A DNA stretch of 8,919 bases from Methanosarcinaceae archaeon (GCA_017613335.1 JAGAEB010000180.1:1-8919), one strand, 5' to 3'. Shown: positions 1 to 6,904, counted from the stretch's first letter. The notes: a model not told the origin generated them from the sequence alone. Numbers and translations: made by a program.

Positions 1-66
1 AAAAACATCCGACGGAAAAAGGACAAAAAAACATCCGACGGAAAAAGGACAAAAAAACATCCGACG
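1..66 (+). repeat. 26-bp tandem repeat in the tail of the upstream gene
   Basis: Two full copies (6-31 and 32-57) plus a partial third (58-66) of a 26-bp unit that begins CATCCGACGGAAAAAGGAC and ends in an A run. The period is not a multiple of three, so successive copies are read in different frames. All three frames of the unit lack stops, so the upstream gene stays open through the array. Confidence 0.9.
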
Positions 67-122
67 AAGATGAACGGAAAACATTCAATGAAAGGAACAA
101 CGGAAAAACCGGGGATTTTTGA
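1..122 (+). CDS. 3' end of upstream gene, probably Mre11 nuclease (partial)
   Basis: The frame starting at base 3 is open for 39 codons and stops with TGA at 120-122. That stop overlaps the ATG of rad50 at 122 in a TGATG junction, the usual form of translational coupling. The visible peptide is a hydrophilic, Lys/Arg/Asp-rich low-complexity tail (it contains KNIRRKKDKKTSD and ends NNGKTGDF) and has no recognisable domain. The 5' end lies outside the window. Identification as Mre11 rests only on position: archaeal mre11 is commonly directly upstream of rad50, and the two proteins form the complex that processes DNA breaks. A disordered basic tail after the Mre11 capping domain would be plausible. 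Frame 1 is also open, to a stop at 172-174, but frame 3 gives the clean stop-start overlap. I am fairly sure that a coding tail ends here, and less sure of the name. Confidence 0.55.
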   Translation, partial: KHPTEKGQKNIRRKKDKKTSDEDERKTFNERNNGKTGDF

Positions 123-3100
123 TGAAACTTCAGAGACTGCATATCAGAAACATCCGCAGTTACAGGGATCTTGATATGGAATTCGGTGACGGCGTGACTG
201 TCATTTCCGGACCCAACGGCAGCGGAAAATCGAGCATTCTTGAGGCCTGCTTTCTGGCGCTCTTCGGGACGAATGCACTTTCGGGAACGTCTCTTCAGAC
301 GGCCGACATGATCACGCGCGGTGAAACTTCGGCGGAGCTCGTCCTTGATTTCAGGCACGGCGGCGCGGATTACAGGATCGAGCAGCATTTCAGGCTTTCA
401 AAGAGCGGAACGGCATCGAATTCGGGATCCGTTCTGTACAGGAACGGTTCAGTAATCGCCGACCAGGCCAAAAAGACATATGCTGCGGTCTGCGATATCC
501 TGAACATGAATGAGGAGGCGTATGCGAACTGCGCCTACATCCGCCAGGGTGAAGTGGACGCGCTCATCAATGCCAAGCCGAAAGATCGTCAGAAAATGAT
601 CGATGACCTGCTTTCTCTCGGAAAACTCGAAGAGTACCGGGAACGCGCCGCAGAGTCCGTCAAGGCGGTCAACCGGCTTGTCAGGGCAGAGAACGGGAAA
701 TACAATGATCTGTGGAAAAAGGCGGATGAATACAAAAAAGCAGATATCACGGAAGAGATCCGGAAAAAACAGGAATTTCTGGAAAAGATCGATCGTCTGA
801 TAAAAAGTCTGACAAATGAAAAAGAAAGGCATAACGCGGATCTCGTCCTGATCGGGGATCTTCTCCGGCAGGCGGAAGAAAACCGGGAAAAAAAAGAAGA
901 TGCTGAGAAAGCGCTTTCTTTACTGGAGAAGGCGGAAAAAGCAGATAACCTTGAAAAACAGAATATCCTGTCGTCGATCGCCCTGAACGTTCAGGAAGCC
1001 AAAAAAGCGGCTGATCGTTCGGAAGCACTCAGGGACGAGCTGAAGAGAGATCTGACGGCCGGCTATGAGAAGGATCCGTCCGTTTTTAACGTCAGCCCTG
1101 AGGAGATTTTCAGCGGTCCGGATGAAACGGGAAAGATCGCAGAAGCGGTCCGCTATACGGAAAACACGATCCGTGTGCGCAAACAGTCCGCATTCGAAAA
1201 ACGCGCCGGTGCAGAAAAGGATAAAAAAGCAGCGGAGGACACTCTCGAAACCCGCCGGTCCGAACGCAACAATATCATAACAGAAACGGAAAAACTGGAC
1301 AGTCAGATGAAATCTGACGGAGAAGGGATCAAAAAACAGGAAGAGGAAGCGTTTTCAGGAATGAAGGCCGCCCGGGACGCCGGACGGAAATATGCGGAGA
1401 TGTTCCGCCGGCTCTTTCCGGATGCACCGTTTGTCTTCCCGGATGTTTCAGGTGATGAAGACCGTCCGAATGGACAGGATTTTCTGAATGAGACTGATCG
1501 TCTGAACGGATCAGATTTTCTGAATGAGACGGATCGTCTGAACGGACAGGATTTTCAGAATAAGCTTGACCGTCTGGCAGATCTTTCCGCCGTTGCTGCA
1601 AAGACGGCGGCGTTCATAAATGACGATCTGGAAGATCTCAGGAAAAAGACAGAAGAGAAAAAAAGGATCGCTGTGGCCGGAAAATCGGAAACAGGTGCGC
1701 TGAAGAGATTGCTGGATGATGCGTGCGGGGAACGTGATGCGCAGAAAAACCGGAAAAAGGCGACTGATGAAGAAATCCGGAAAAGAAAGGCGGAAGCAGA
1801 GACTGTTTCAAAGATAATCCCTGATCTGAGATTCCTGGAAAAGGTCACCGGGGATGATATCAGACACCTCCTTTCGGAGATCCCGGAAAACATGAAAGAA
1901 GGCTGCATACCGGACGGAAAGCCGGAAAACATGCCGGACGGGCATATTTCTGCCGGTTCTGTCGACATCGATAAGATCTCAGGGAAGATCTCGGAAAAAC
2001 GCCTGGCGCTGGGAGCTGAGTCGTCTTCTCTGGAAGCGCAGCTTACGGCCTGTCGTGAAACGGTCAGCCGGTCTTCGGAACTGATCAGAGCCGGCAGGTG
2101 TCCGACATGCGGTCAGCCGGTCGATGAAAAACATCTGCCCTGCGATCTGAAAAAAGAAAATGAAAGGATCACGGCTGCTGAAAAACGTCTTGCAGAGATA
2201 AGGGATGAGATCAAAAAGACGGACGATCTGAAAAAGATCGTCGATGAGATCCGGAATCGCGACAGGAAGCTGGCGGATCTTGAATCGAATATCAGGATGT
2301 CTCAGACGGATCTTTCGGGAAAACAGGAGATGATCAGACAGCAGGAAGAGACCCTTAAAAAATCCGATGAGATCATTTCCGACTTGGAGAAAAAGATCGA
2401 CGACCTGCAGAAAAAAGCGGACTCGTCCGGGAGAGAGCTTCAGAAAAATGAAGAAGACGTCCGGAAAGGAGAAGAGGATCTGGCCGAAAAAAGAAAAAAC
2501 GCACGCCGTCTCGAGGAGATCAGAGAGGAAACGGACCGGGCGATTTCATCGGTCAGGGAAGCTGTTCTGACGAAAAATAATCTGAAAACGATCATAAAAA
2601 TCAAAGAGGAACAGATCCGTTCCCTGAGAAAGGCAAAAGGCCTCTGTGATGAAGCCGTCAGGTCGGCAGAGGAAAATATCAGAAAGATCTCAGCAGATCT
2701 TCAGTGTCTGTCGGAGGCGGAGGCGGCGCTTTCGCAGGAACTTGATCATTATACGGAAGCATCCCGGAAAGCCACAGAACTGTTACAGAAACGCCATGAG
2801 GCATCCGTCCTGAAAGCGTCAAAAGACGGCCTGGTGTCGAAACTCGGCGTCGTGTCGAAAGCCGTCGAGGACAAAAAAAAGCAGATCGAAGAAAAGAAAA
2901 AAGAGATCGGCCGTCTGAACGATACGCAGAAAGGGACAGATGAAAAAACGCTCCTGGAAAAACGGGATGAGATAACATCATCTCTGAAAGAAAAAGACTC
3001 GGGGCTGACCAAATGGAACGGGGAGAAATCGAACGTCCTGGAAAAGCTCGGAAGCCTCAATGCTGAGCAGAAACAGTATGACAGACTTCTTCAGGATATC

Positions 3101-3688
3101 CGCATCACGGAAAACAGGATCGGTTATCTGGGTCTTGTGAGAGAGGATGCAGAAACGCTTGAAAAGATGTATCTGCAGATCAGGACGGAACTCCGCTCAG
3201 GAAACATCCGCGCGCTCGATCAGCTCCTCAATGAGATGTTCTCGTTCATCTATGCGAACAATGCCTATTCAAGGATCGAACTCGATGCGGAATACAATCT
3301 GAAAGTGTATGAAAAAAACGGCACCGTGCTTGAGCCGCGCCTTCTGAGCGGCGGTGAGCGGGCTCTCTTCAATCTCGCTCTGAGATGCGCGATCTACCGT
3401 TTCCTGTCGTACGGATCAGTCAGGACAAAAGACGGAGACACGGCCACTGAAAACGGTGCGGACCGGAAGAAACGTTCCGTCGATCTGCCGCCGATGATCC
3501 TTGATGAGCCGACCGTTTTTCTGGACGCCGGCCATATCCATCAGCTGATCAGGCTGATCGGCCTGATGAAAGACCACGGGGTCGGCCAGATCATCGTCGT
3601 TTCACATGACGAATCTCTGATCGATTCCGCCGATCGTGTTTTCCGCGTCGGGAAAGACAGTCTTACGAATACGTCAAGTTATTCATAA
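122..3688 (+). CDS. rad50: DNA double-strand break repair ATPase Rad50 (SMC-like, zinc hook)
   Basis: Rad50 is the ATPase of the Mre11-Rad50 complex, which tethers and processes DNA ends. From the ATG at 122 the protein has 1188 residues. The N-terminal ATPase half has Walker A GPNGSGKS (about 30-37) and a Q-loop YIRQGE (Q142). A long coiled coil rich in Lys/Glu/Arg runs from about 160 to 1040, interrupted by the zinc hook CPTC (C660, C663). The C-terminal half carries the signature LLSGGE (about 1074-1079), Walker B MILDEP (D1128, E1129), D-loop and switch histidine VVSHD (H1162). I chose ATG 122 over the TTG at 119 because it sits in the TGATG overlap with the upstream gene. It is longer than the roughly 850-1000 aa usual in archaea. 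The excess lies before the hook, where two repeat expansions are seen (1460-1576 and 1883-1941). A hydrophilic insert (residues about 1100-1122) separates signature and Walker B. Confidence 0.95.
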   Translation: MKLQRLHIRNIRSYRDLDMEFGDGVTVISGPNGSGKSSILEACFLALFGTNALSGTSLQTADMITRGETSAELVLDFRHGGADYRIEQHFRLSKSGTASNSGSVLYRNGSVIADQAKKTYAAVCDILNMNEEAYANCAYIRQGEVDALINAKPKDRQKMIDDLLSLGKLEEYRERAAESVKAVNRLVRAENGKYNDLWKKADEYKKADITEEIRKKQEFLEKIDRLIKSLTNEKERHNADLVLIGDLLRQAEENREKKEDAEKALSLLEKAEKADNLEKQNILSSIALNVQEAKKAADRSEALRDELKRDLTAGYEKDPSVFNVSPEEIFSGPDETGKIAEAVRYTENTIRVRKQSAFEKRAGAEKDKKAAEDTLETRRSERNNIITETEKLDSQMKSDGEGIKKQEEEAFSGMKAARDAGRKYAEMFRRLFPDAPFVFPDVSGDEDRPNGQDFLNETDRLNGSDFLNETDRLNGQDFQNKLDRLADLSAVAAKTAAFINDDLEDLRKKTEEKKRIAVAGKSETGALKRLLDDACGERDAQKNRKKATDEEIRKRKAEAETVSKIIPDLRFLEKVTGDDIRHLLSEIPENMKEGCIPDGKPENMPDGHISAGSVDIDKISGKISEKRLALGAESSSLEAQLTACRETVSRSSELIRAGRCPTCGQPVDEKHLPCDLKKENERITAAEKRLAEIRDEIKKTDDLKKIVDEIRNRDRKLADLESNIRMSQTDLSGKQEMIRQQEETLKKSDEIISDLEKKIDDLQKKADSSGRELQKNEEDVRKGEEDLAEKRKNARRLEEIREETDRAISSVREAVLTKNNLKTIIKIKEEQIRSLRKAKGLCDEAVRSAEENIRKISADLQCLSEAEAALSQELDHYTEASRKATELLQKRHEASVLKASKDGLVSKLGVVSKAVEDKKKQIEEKKKEIGRLNDTQKGTDEKTLLEKRDEITSSLKEKDSGLTKWNGEKSNVLEKLGSLNAEQKQYDRLLQDIRITENRIGYLGLVREDAETLEKMYLQIRTELRSGNIRALDQLLNEMFSFIYANNAYSRIELDAEYNLKVYEKNGTVLEPRLLSGGERALFNLALRCAIYRFLSYGSVRTKDGDTATENGADRKKRSVDLPPMILDEPTVFLDAGHIHQLIRLIGLMKDHGVGQIIVVSHDESLIDSADRVFRVGKDSLTNTSSYS
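1460..1576 (+). repeat. 36-bp in-frame tandem repeat inside rad50
   Basis: Three full 36-bp units start at 1460, 1496 and 1532, with a partial fourth at 1568. Each encodes a 12-residue unit of the form DRLNGQDFLNET, with variants P for L, S for Q, and QNKL at the end of the third. Asn/Gly/Phe content breaks the heptad pattern, so this is probably a loop or insertion emerging from the N-terminal arm of the coiled coil. Confidence 0.92.
1883..1941 (+). repeat. 39-bp imperfect in-frame repeat inside rad50
   Basis: CCGGAAAACATG occurs at 1883-1894 and again at 1922-1933, 39 bp apart. CCGGACGG likewise recurs after each, at 1910-1917 and 1934-1941, the second time with a shorter spacing. The product reads PENMKEGCIPDGK followed by PENMPDGH, a Pro/Gly-rich stretch unlike a coiled coil, about 50 residues before the zinc hook. 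Confidence 0.75.
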
Positions 3689-3720
3689 TAATTCATAAAT
3701 ATCTGTAAAAACATATGCGT

Positions 3721-3822
3721 ATCAGACATCAGGATCCCCGCCGTCCGGTCCCGGGACGTCTTCGTCTCCGCCCGGATAAAAACGGGTACGGAGGACCGCC
3801 CGGGCGGGATGATCCGTCTGAT
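3721..3822. other. Long imperfect inverted repeat / structured element between rad50 and orc1
   Basis: Six nested pairing blocks can be traced by eye: ATCAGAC 3721-3727 with GTCTGAT 3816-3822; GGATC 3732-3736 with GATCC 3811-3815; CCCGCC 3737-3742 with GGCGGG 3803-3808; GGTC 3747-3750 with GACC 3794-3797; CTCCG 3766-3770 with CGGAG 3789-3793; CCCG 3771-3774 with CGGG 3783-3786. The apical loop is GATAAAAA. This gives about 31 base pairs with small bulges and one 15-nt internal loop. CCGCCCGGGCGG (3796-3807) is also a perfect palindrome by itself. It lies just after rad50 and before the orc1 promoter region. It could be a structured RNA, a cruciform at a replication origin, a rad50 terminator structure or a small mobile inverted repeat. 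I do not recognise a known family. Confidence 0.6.
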
Positions 3823-3825
3823 CGT

Positions 3826-3904
3826 GAAATATAATTGTTCGAAAAATACCGCCGTTTGTTTATTTCAGATCCGGCTTTATGCCCGTTACAACACTTTTTA
3901 TATT
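3826..3904 (+). promoter_or_regulatory. Candidate orc1/cdc6 promoters (two TATA-like boxes)
   Basis: Two AT-rich boxes precede orc1. GAAATATAATTG (3826-3837) has a purine-rich stretch directly before TATAAT, like a BRE plus TATA, and would start transcription near 3858. TTTATATT (3897-3904) would start near 3927 and leave a leader of about 110 nt. Either fits; the choice cannot be made from sequence alone. Confidence 0.4.
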
Positions 3905-3960
3905 CAGTCTGCGTCTGTACTACTCCACAGTCTGACACGATGAAAAGACCCGATATGGGA

Positions 3961-4010
3961 CCTGTTCCGGAGCAGACATTCCGGGAGGCTCATAAATCTG
4001 CCTGTTCCGG
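3961..4010 (+). repeat. CCTGTTCCGG direct repeats in the orc1 leader
   Basis: CCTGTTCCGG occurs exactly at 3961-3970 and 4001-4010, spaced 40 bp. Two related cores, ATTCCGGGA (3979-3987) and AATCCGG (4012-4018), follow each of them. They lie in the last 80 bases before the orc1 start and could be binding sites for Orc1 itself or for another regulator. No resemblance to the published ORB consensus is obvious. Confidence 0.45.
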
Positions 4011-4036
4011 CAATCCGGTTTTTCGGTGAAATTAAA

Positions 4037-5269
4037 ATGCAATCCCTTGACGACTTATTTACTGAACTGATGCAGTCAGAATCTCTTTTCAGGGACAAGG
4101 AAGTCCTGAGACACACCTACACGCCTGATGTTCTCCTGCACAGAGAGGCACAGACAAAAGAGCTGGCGATGATCCTTGTCGCCGCGCTGAAGGGTGAGAC
4201 GCCGTCAAATATCCTCATTTACGGAAAAACCGGGACAGGAAAGACGGCTGTGACACGTTACGTCGGGAAGGAGCTTGAAAAGAAAAGCGAGAGCATGAAT
4301 GTCTGCTGTTCCATCGTCTATATCAATTGTGAAGTGATCGACACGCAGTACAGGCTTCTGACGAAGCTGGCTCTCCAGCTGGGCGAAGATGTGCCTATGA
4401 CAGGCTGGCCGACGGATCAGGTGTTCCAGAAATTCAAGGAAGCGCTCGACCGCAAAGAGCAGGTCCTGATCATCATTCTTGATGAGATCGACAAGCTTGT
4501 CAAGAAGAATGACGATGTCCTCTATAATCTTTCAAGGATCAACAGCAGCCTCTCAAAGGCGAAAGTCAGTCTGATCGGCGTTTCCAACGACCTTAAATTC
4601 ACCGATTTCCTCGATTCCCGCGTCAAGAGTTCTCTGAGCGAGGAAGAGATCATCTATCCGCCTTACAATGCAGACCAGATCCGCGATATCCTGGCGCAGC
4701 GTGCGGAAAGAGCGTATATGCCGGGCGCCCTTGACGACGGCGTGATCCCGCTCTGCGCGGCGCTGGCGGCTCAGGAACACGGCGATGCCCGCCGGGCGCT
4801 CGATCTTCTCCGCGTCTCCGGTGAGATCGCCGACCGCAACCATGATCCGAAAGTGACGGAAGAGCACGTCACCCAGGCTCAGGAAAAGATTGAAGTCGAC
4901 CGTGTCGTCGAAGTGATCCGGACGCTTCCGGTCCAGACGAAAGCCGTTCTTTTCAGCATCGTTTATCTCGACAGGACCCGGGATCTCCATCAGGCATCGA
5001 GGATCACGACAGGAGATGTCTATTCCGTCTACCGTCAGGTCTGCAAAACGATCAGCATGGAGCCGATCTCATCAAGACGCGTCACGGATCTGCTCTCGGA
5101 ACTGGATATGCTCGGCATCGTCAGTACGACCGTCGTCAGCAAAGGCAGATACGGCAGAACGAAAGAGATCGTCCTCTCCGTTTCCCGGAACAACACTTAT
5201 TCGACGCTTGTCAATGATTACAGCCTGAAGCCCCTGGAGAATTTCCAGATCCGGACGGGCTATTTCTGA
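4037..5269 (+). CDS. cdc6: Orc1/Cdc6 replication initiator
   Basis: Archaeal Orc1/Cdc6 binds origin DNA and helps to load the MCM helicase. The 410-residue protein has the usual length and order: AAA+ domain with Walker A GKTGTGKT (63-70), Walker B IIILDEID (D149, E150), sensor 1 GVSND (N184), a likely arginine finger in DSRVKSSL (R195) and sensor 2 GDARRALDLLR (249-259). A C-terminal winged helix follows (about 290-410) with the wing SKGRYGRTKEI (368-378), which in relatives contacts origin DNA. The ATG at 4037 is preceded by GGTGA at 4025-4029 with a 7-nt spacer, which fixes the start. It is transcribed alone, after a 348-bp gap rich in inverted repeats, and ends just before a palindromic terminator. 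Initiators of this family often sit next to an origin, so the flanking regions are origin candidates. Confidence 0.95.
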   Translation: MQSLDDLFTELMQSESLFRDKEVLRHTYTPDVLLHREAQTKELAMILVAALKGETPSNILIYGKTGTGKTAVTRYVGKELEKKSESMNVCCSIVYINCEVIDTQYRLLTKLALQLGEDVPMTGWPTDQVFQKFKEALDRKEQVLIIILDEIDKLVKKNDDVLYNLSRINSSLSKAKVSLIGVSNDLKFTDFLDSRVKSSLSEEEIIYPPYNADQIRDILAQRAERAYMPGALDDGVIPLCAALAAQEHGDARRALDLLRVSGEIADRNHDPKVTEEHVTQAQEKIEVDRVVEVIRTLPVQTKAVLFSIVYLDRTRDLHQASRITTGDVYSVYRQVCKTISMEPISSRRVTDLLSELDMLGIVSTTVVSKGRYGRTKEIVLSVSRNNTYSTLVNDYSLKPLENFQIRTGYF

Positions 5270-5293
5270 AAAAGAGGTCAGGCATTTTCCGGA

Positions 5294-5350
5294 TTTTTTC
5301 ATTTTGATTTTTCTTTTTTAAGCCGTTTTCCGGAAAACGGTTTTCTTTTT
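5294..5350 (+). terminator. Terminator after orc1: palindrome with T tracts
   Basis: CCGTTTTCCGGAAAACGG (5323-5340) is a perfect 18-bp palindrome followed at once by TTTTCTTTTTT. A further run of T-rich sequence (5294-5319) precedes it. Both the hairpin and the T runs fit transcript termination for orc1. The same core recurs at 6932-6945. Confidence 0.75.
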
Positions 5351-5367
5351 TATCGCATTTCTGATTT

Positions 5368-5391
5368 CTGCTGCCTTCGGAAAGGCAGCGG
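5368..5391. other. Hairpin in the orc1-ATPase gap
   Basis: GCTGCCTT (5370-5377) and AAGGCAGC (5382-5389) form a perfect 8-bp stem around a CGGA loop. C5368-G5391 and T5369-G5390 can extend it. It has no T tract on the plus strand. It could serve the leftward ATPase transcript as a terminator stem, or be part of an origin structure. Confidence 0.6.
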
Positions 5392-5414
5392 CCGTACCTT
5401 CCGTATTTCTCTGC

Positions 5415-5437
5415 GGTCCCGGGACTTCGTCCGGGAC
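5415..5437. other. GC-rich hairpin sharing GGTCCCGGGAC with the orc1 upstream region
   Basis: GTCCC (5416-5420) pairs with GGGAC (5433-5437), and the inner GGAC (5422-5425) pairs with GTCC (5429-5432) around a TTC loop, leaving one bulged G. The left arm GGTCCCGGGAC (5415-5425) is identical to 3747-3757 on the other side of orc1, and both continue with TTCGTC after a short offset. Confidence 0.6.
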
Positions 5438-5469
5438 GGGTCTCTTTATGAGTTTATGAGAACAGATCC

Positions 5470-5503
5470 GGTCGAAATTTCGCGTACATGTACGTATTTT
5501 TTC
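5470..5503. repeat. 34-bp direct repeat, copy 1 (just past the ATPase stop)
   Basis: The copy begins GGTCGAAATTTC, contains the perfect palindrome CGTACATGTACG (5483-5494), and ends two bases from the ATPase stop codon at 5506-5508. It matches 6762-6795 at 30 of 34 positions in the same orientation. Confidence 0.9.
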
Positions 5504-5505
5504 GA

Positions 5506-6750
5506 TTACATATCAAGACTGTTTTCGTCAAGAAGGAACTGACGTATGCCTATGTTCAGGACGCCGCGTTCATCCGTATACGGGTATATGTCATCGCCTG
5601 TCACGACGATCTTCCTGAAACTGTCCCCGATGCCGGAAAATACTCTTGTTTCCTGTTTTCTCTTGTCCTCGTCCGGAATCATGTAAGCCGATTGGATGTA
5701 ATATTTCCTGTCTCCCTTGTTCGCGACGAAATCCACCTCCGGTTTCACGGATGTTCTCTTTCCGTTTTCATTGCGGCGGATTTCGACCACGCCGACATCT
5801 ACCGGATAACCTCTTGATCTGAGTTCGTTGTAGATGATGTTCTCCATAATATGGGGCATATCCATTTTGCGGAAATTGAGCTGAGCGTTCCTCAGGCCGA
5901 TGTCTGAAATGTAGTATTTCATGGGAGAACCGATGCCTTTCCTTCCCTTGATGTCATAGCGTTTGGCTTTTTCGAACATGTATGTCTCCTCAAGGATGTT
6001 CAGGTATCTGTTGACCGTGTCATCGGACACAGTCGAGCGGTATTTTGTGCGGAGAGTGTCGGCGGGTTTCATCGGATTTGTCAGAGAACCGATCGAAGAT
6101 GACAGGGAATCGATGATCTGTGACAGTTCGTCGGGTTTGCGTATGCCGTATCTCTCGATCATATCTGTTTTGTACACATGATCTGTCAGATCTTTCAGGT
6201 ATTCGATCTTCTGTTCGTCCGTCAGCATTTCTGATGTTTCCGGCATTCCGCCGAAACGAGTGTATTCCTTCCACGCATTTTCGCCTTTGTAAACAGAAGA
6301 GAATTCGGAGAAAACAAGGGGATAAATATGGACTCTGTCGCCGCGTCCTCTGAATTCAGAGCGTATGTCCGAAGAGAGGATTTTCGAGTTGCTTCCGGTA
6401 ATGTACACATCCGGATTTCTGTCTTTCGTCAGGGTGTTCACGACATCCTGGAAGTCCGGAACCATCCGGATCTCGTCGAGGAGAACGTAACATTCTCCTT
6501 TGCCTGCGGCCATTGTGCGGACGTATTCCGTGAGCTTCACCGGGTCGCGGAGATGTCTGCTGTCGATATCATCCAATGCTGCCGTTATGATGTTCTCTTC
6601 CGGGACGCCTTCGGCGAGAAGATGATTCCGGAAGAGTCTGAAAAGAAGATAAGATTTCCCGCATCTTCTGATCCCTGTGATGATCTTGGGTTTTCCGTTG
6701 CGTTTCCTGACGATGAGTCTGCGGAGATATCTGTCACGGGCGATTTCCAT
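5506..6750 (-). CDS. AAA-type ATPase with C-terminal DUF4143 (orphan ATPase family)
   Basis: The 414-residue protein belongs to the archaeal/bacterial ATPase family with an AAA_14-like N-terminal domain and a DUF4143 C-terminal domain. The role of these proteins is poorly known, and many genomes carry several copies. Visible motifs from the ATG at 6750: Walker A GIRRCGKS (26-33), Walker B CYVLLDEI, a sensor-like VYITGSNSKIL and the conserved RGRGDRVHIYPL. Near the C terminus, ENIIYNELRSRGY, then KPEVDFVA and YYIQSAY resemble a PD-(D/E)XK-like fold, with Q where the catalytic lysine would stand, so nuclease activity is doubtful. The frame also opens at a GTG (6759). I prefer ATG 6750 because AGGTG at 6757-6761 (minus-strand sense), which includes that GTG, makes a ribosome binding site with 6-nt spacing. 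The gene stands alone, divergent from the recombinase, and is bracketed by 34-bp direct repeats. Confidence 0.88.
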   Translation of the reverse strand: MEIARDRYLRRLIVRKRNGKPKIITGIRRCGKSYLLFRLFRNHLLAEGVPEENIITAALDDIDSRHLRDPVKLTEYVRTMAAGKGECYVLLDEIRMVPDFQDVVNTLTKDRNPDVYITGSNSKILSSDIRSEFRGRGDRVHIYPLVFSEFSSVYKGENAWKEYTRFGGMPETSEMLTDEQKIEYLKDLTDHVYKTDMIERYGIRKPDELSQIIDSLSSSIGSLTNPMKPADTLRTKYRSTVSDDTVNRYLNILEETYMFEKAKRYDIKGRKGIGSPMKYYISDIGLRNAQLNFRKMDMPHIMENIIYNELRSRGYPVDVGVVEIRRNENGKRTSVKPEVDFVANKGDRKYYIQSAYMIPDEDKRKQETRVFSGIGDSFRKIVVTGDDIYPYTDERGVLNIGIRQFLLDENSLDM

Positions 6751-6761
6751 CTGAGACACCT

Positions 6762-6795
6762 GGTCGAAATTTCACGTACATGTACGCATAATTTC
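6762..6795. repeat. 34-bp direct repeat, copy 2 (in the ATPase leader)
   Basis: It begins GGTCGAAATTTC, contains the CGTACATGTACG palindrome (6775-6786) and ends AATTTC. GAAATT (6766-6771) and AATTTC (6790-6795) form outer inverted arms, so this copy is a 30-bp interrupted palindrome. It lies directly upstream of the ATPase ribosome binding site and overlaps the predicted transcription start. That makes it a candidate operator as well as one of a pair of direct repeats. Confidence 0.9.
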
Positions 6796-6810
6796 TGATA
6801 GTGTTGTCTG

Positions 6811-6818
6811 ATTTATAA
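6811..6818 (-). promoter_or_regulatory. TATA box of the ATPase gene
   Basis: Read on the minus strand, TTATAAAT (6818 down to 6811) gives a start near 6787-6790, inside repeat copy 2, and a leader of about 40 nt to the ATG at 6750. Confidence 0.5.
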
Positions 6819-6904
6819 TGATTGCTGTCCGTCTGAATTGATATCATTGAAGAAAAGGCGGCTGATCGGGGTCACAGGCAGTTTTCAATCAGGTGATTCT
6901 CAAA

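Noticed and set aside
119..121. TTG start for rad50
   Set aside because: The ATG at 122 is in the TGATG overlap with the upstream frame and needs no rare start.
3835..4029. Small plus-strand ORF (64 codons, TTG start) before orc1
   Set aside because: Rare start, no ribosome binding site, no recognisable composition. Its internal ATG at 3940 also lacks a ribosome binding site. It is more likely leader sequence.
3689..4036. tRNA or rRNA gene in the orc1 upstream gap
   Set aside because: The stems form one long hairpin, not a cloverleaf, and there is no TTCGA-type T-loop or CCA-adjacent acceptor arrangement.
6757..6759. GTG start for the ATPase (minus strand)
   Set aside because: This GTG is part of the AGGTG ribosome binding site of the ATG at 6750.
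5470..6795. Insertion sequence
   Set aside because: The bracketed gene is an ATPase with no transposase domain, and the repeats are direct, with no terminal inverted repeats or target duplication seen.
5488..6798. Plus-strand ORFs opposite the ATPase gene (for example 5488-5817 and 6328-6798)
   Set aside because: They are antisense shadows of a gene with clear Walker and DUF4143 motifs.
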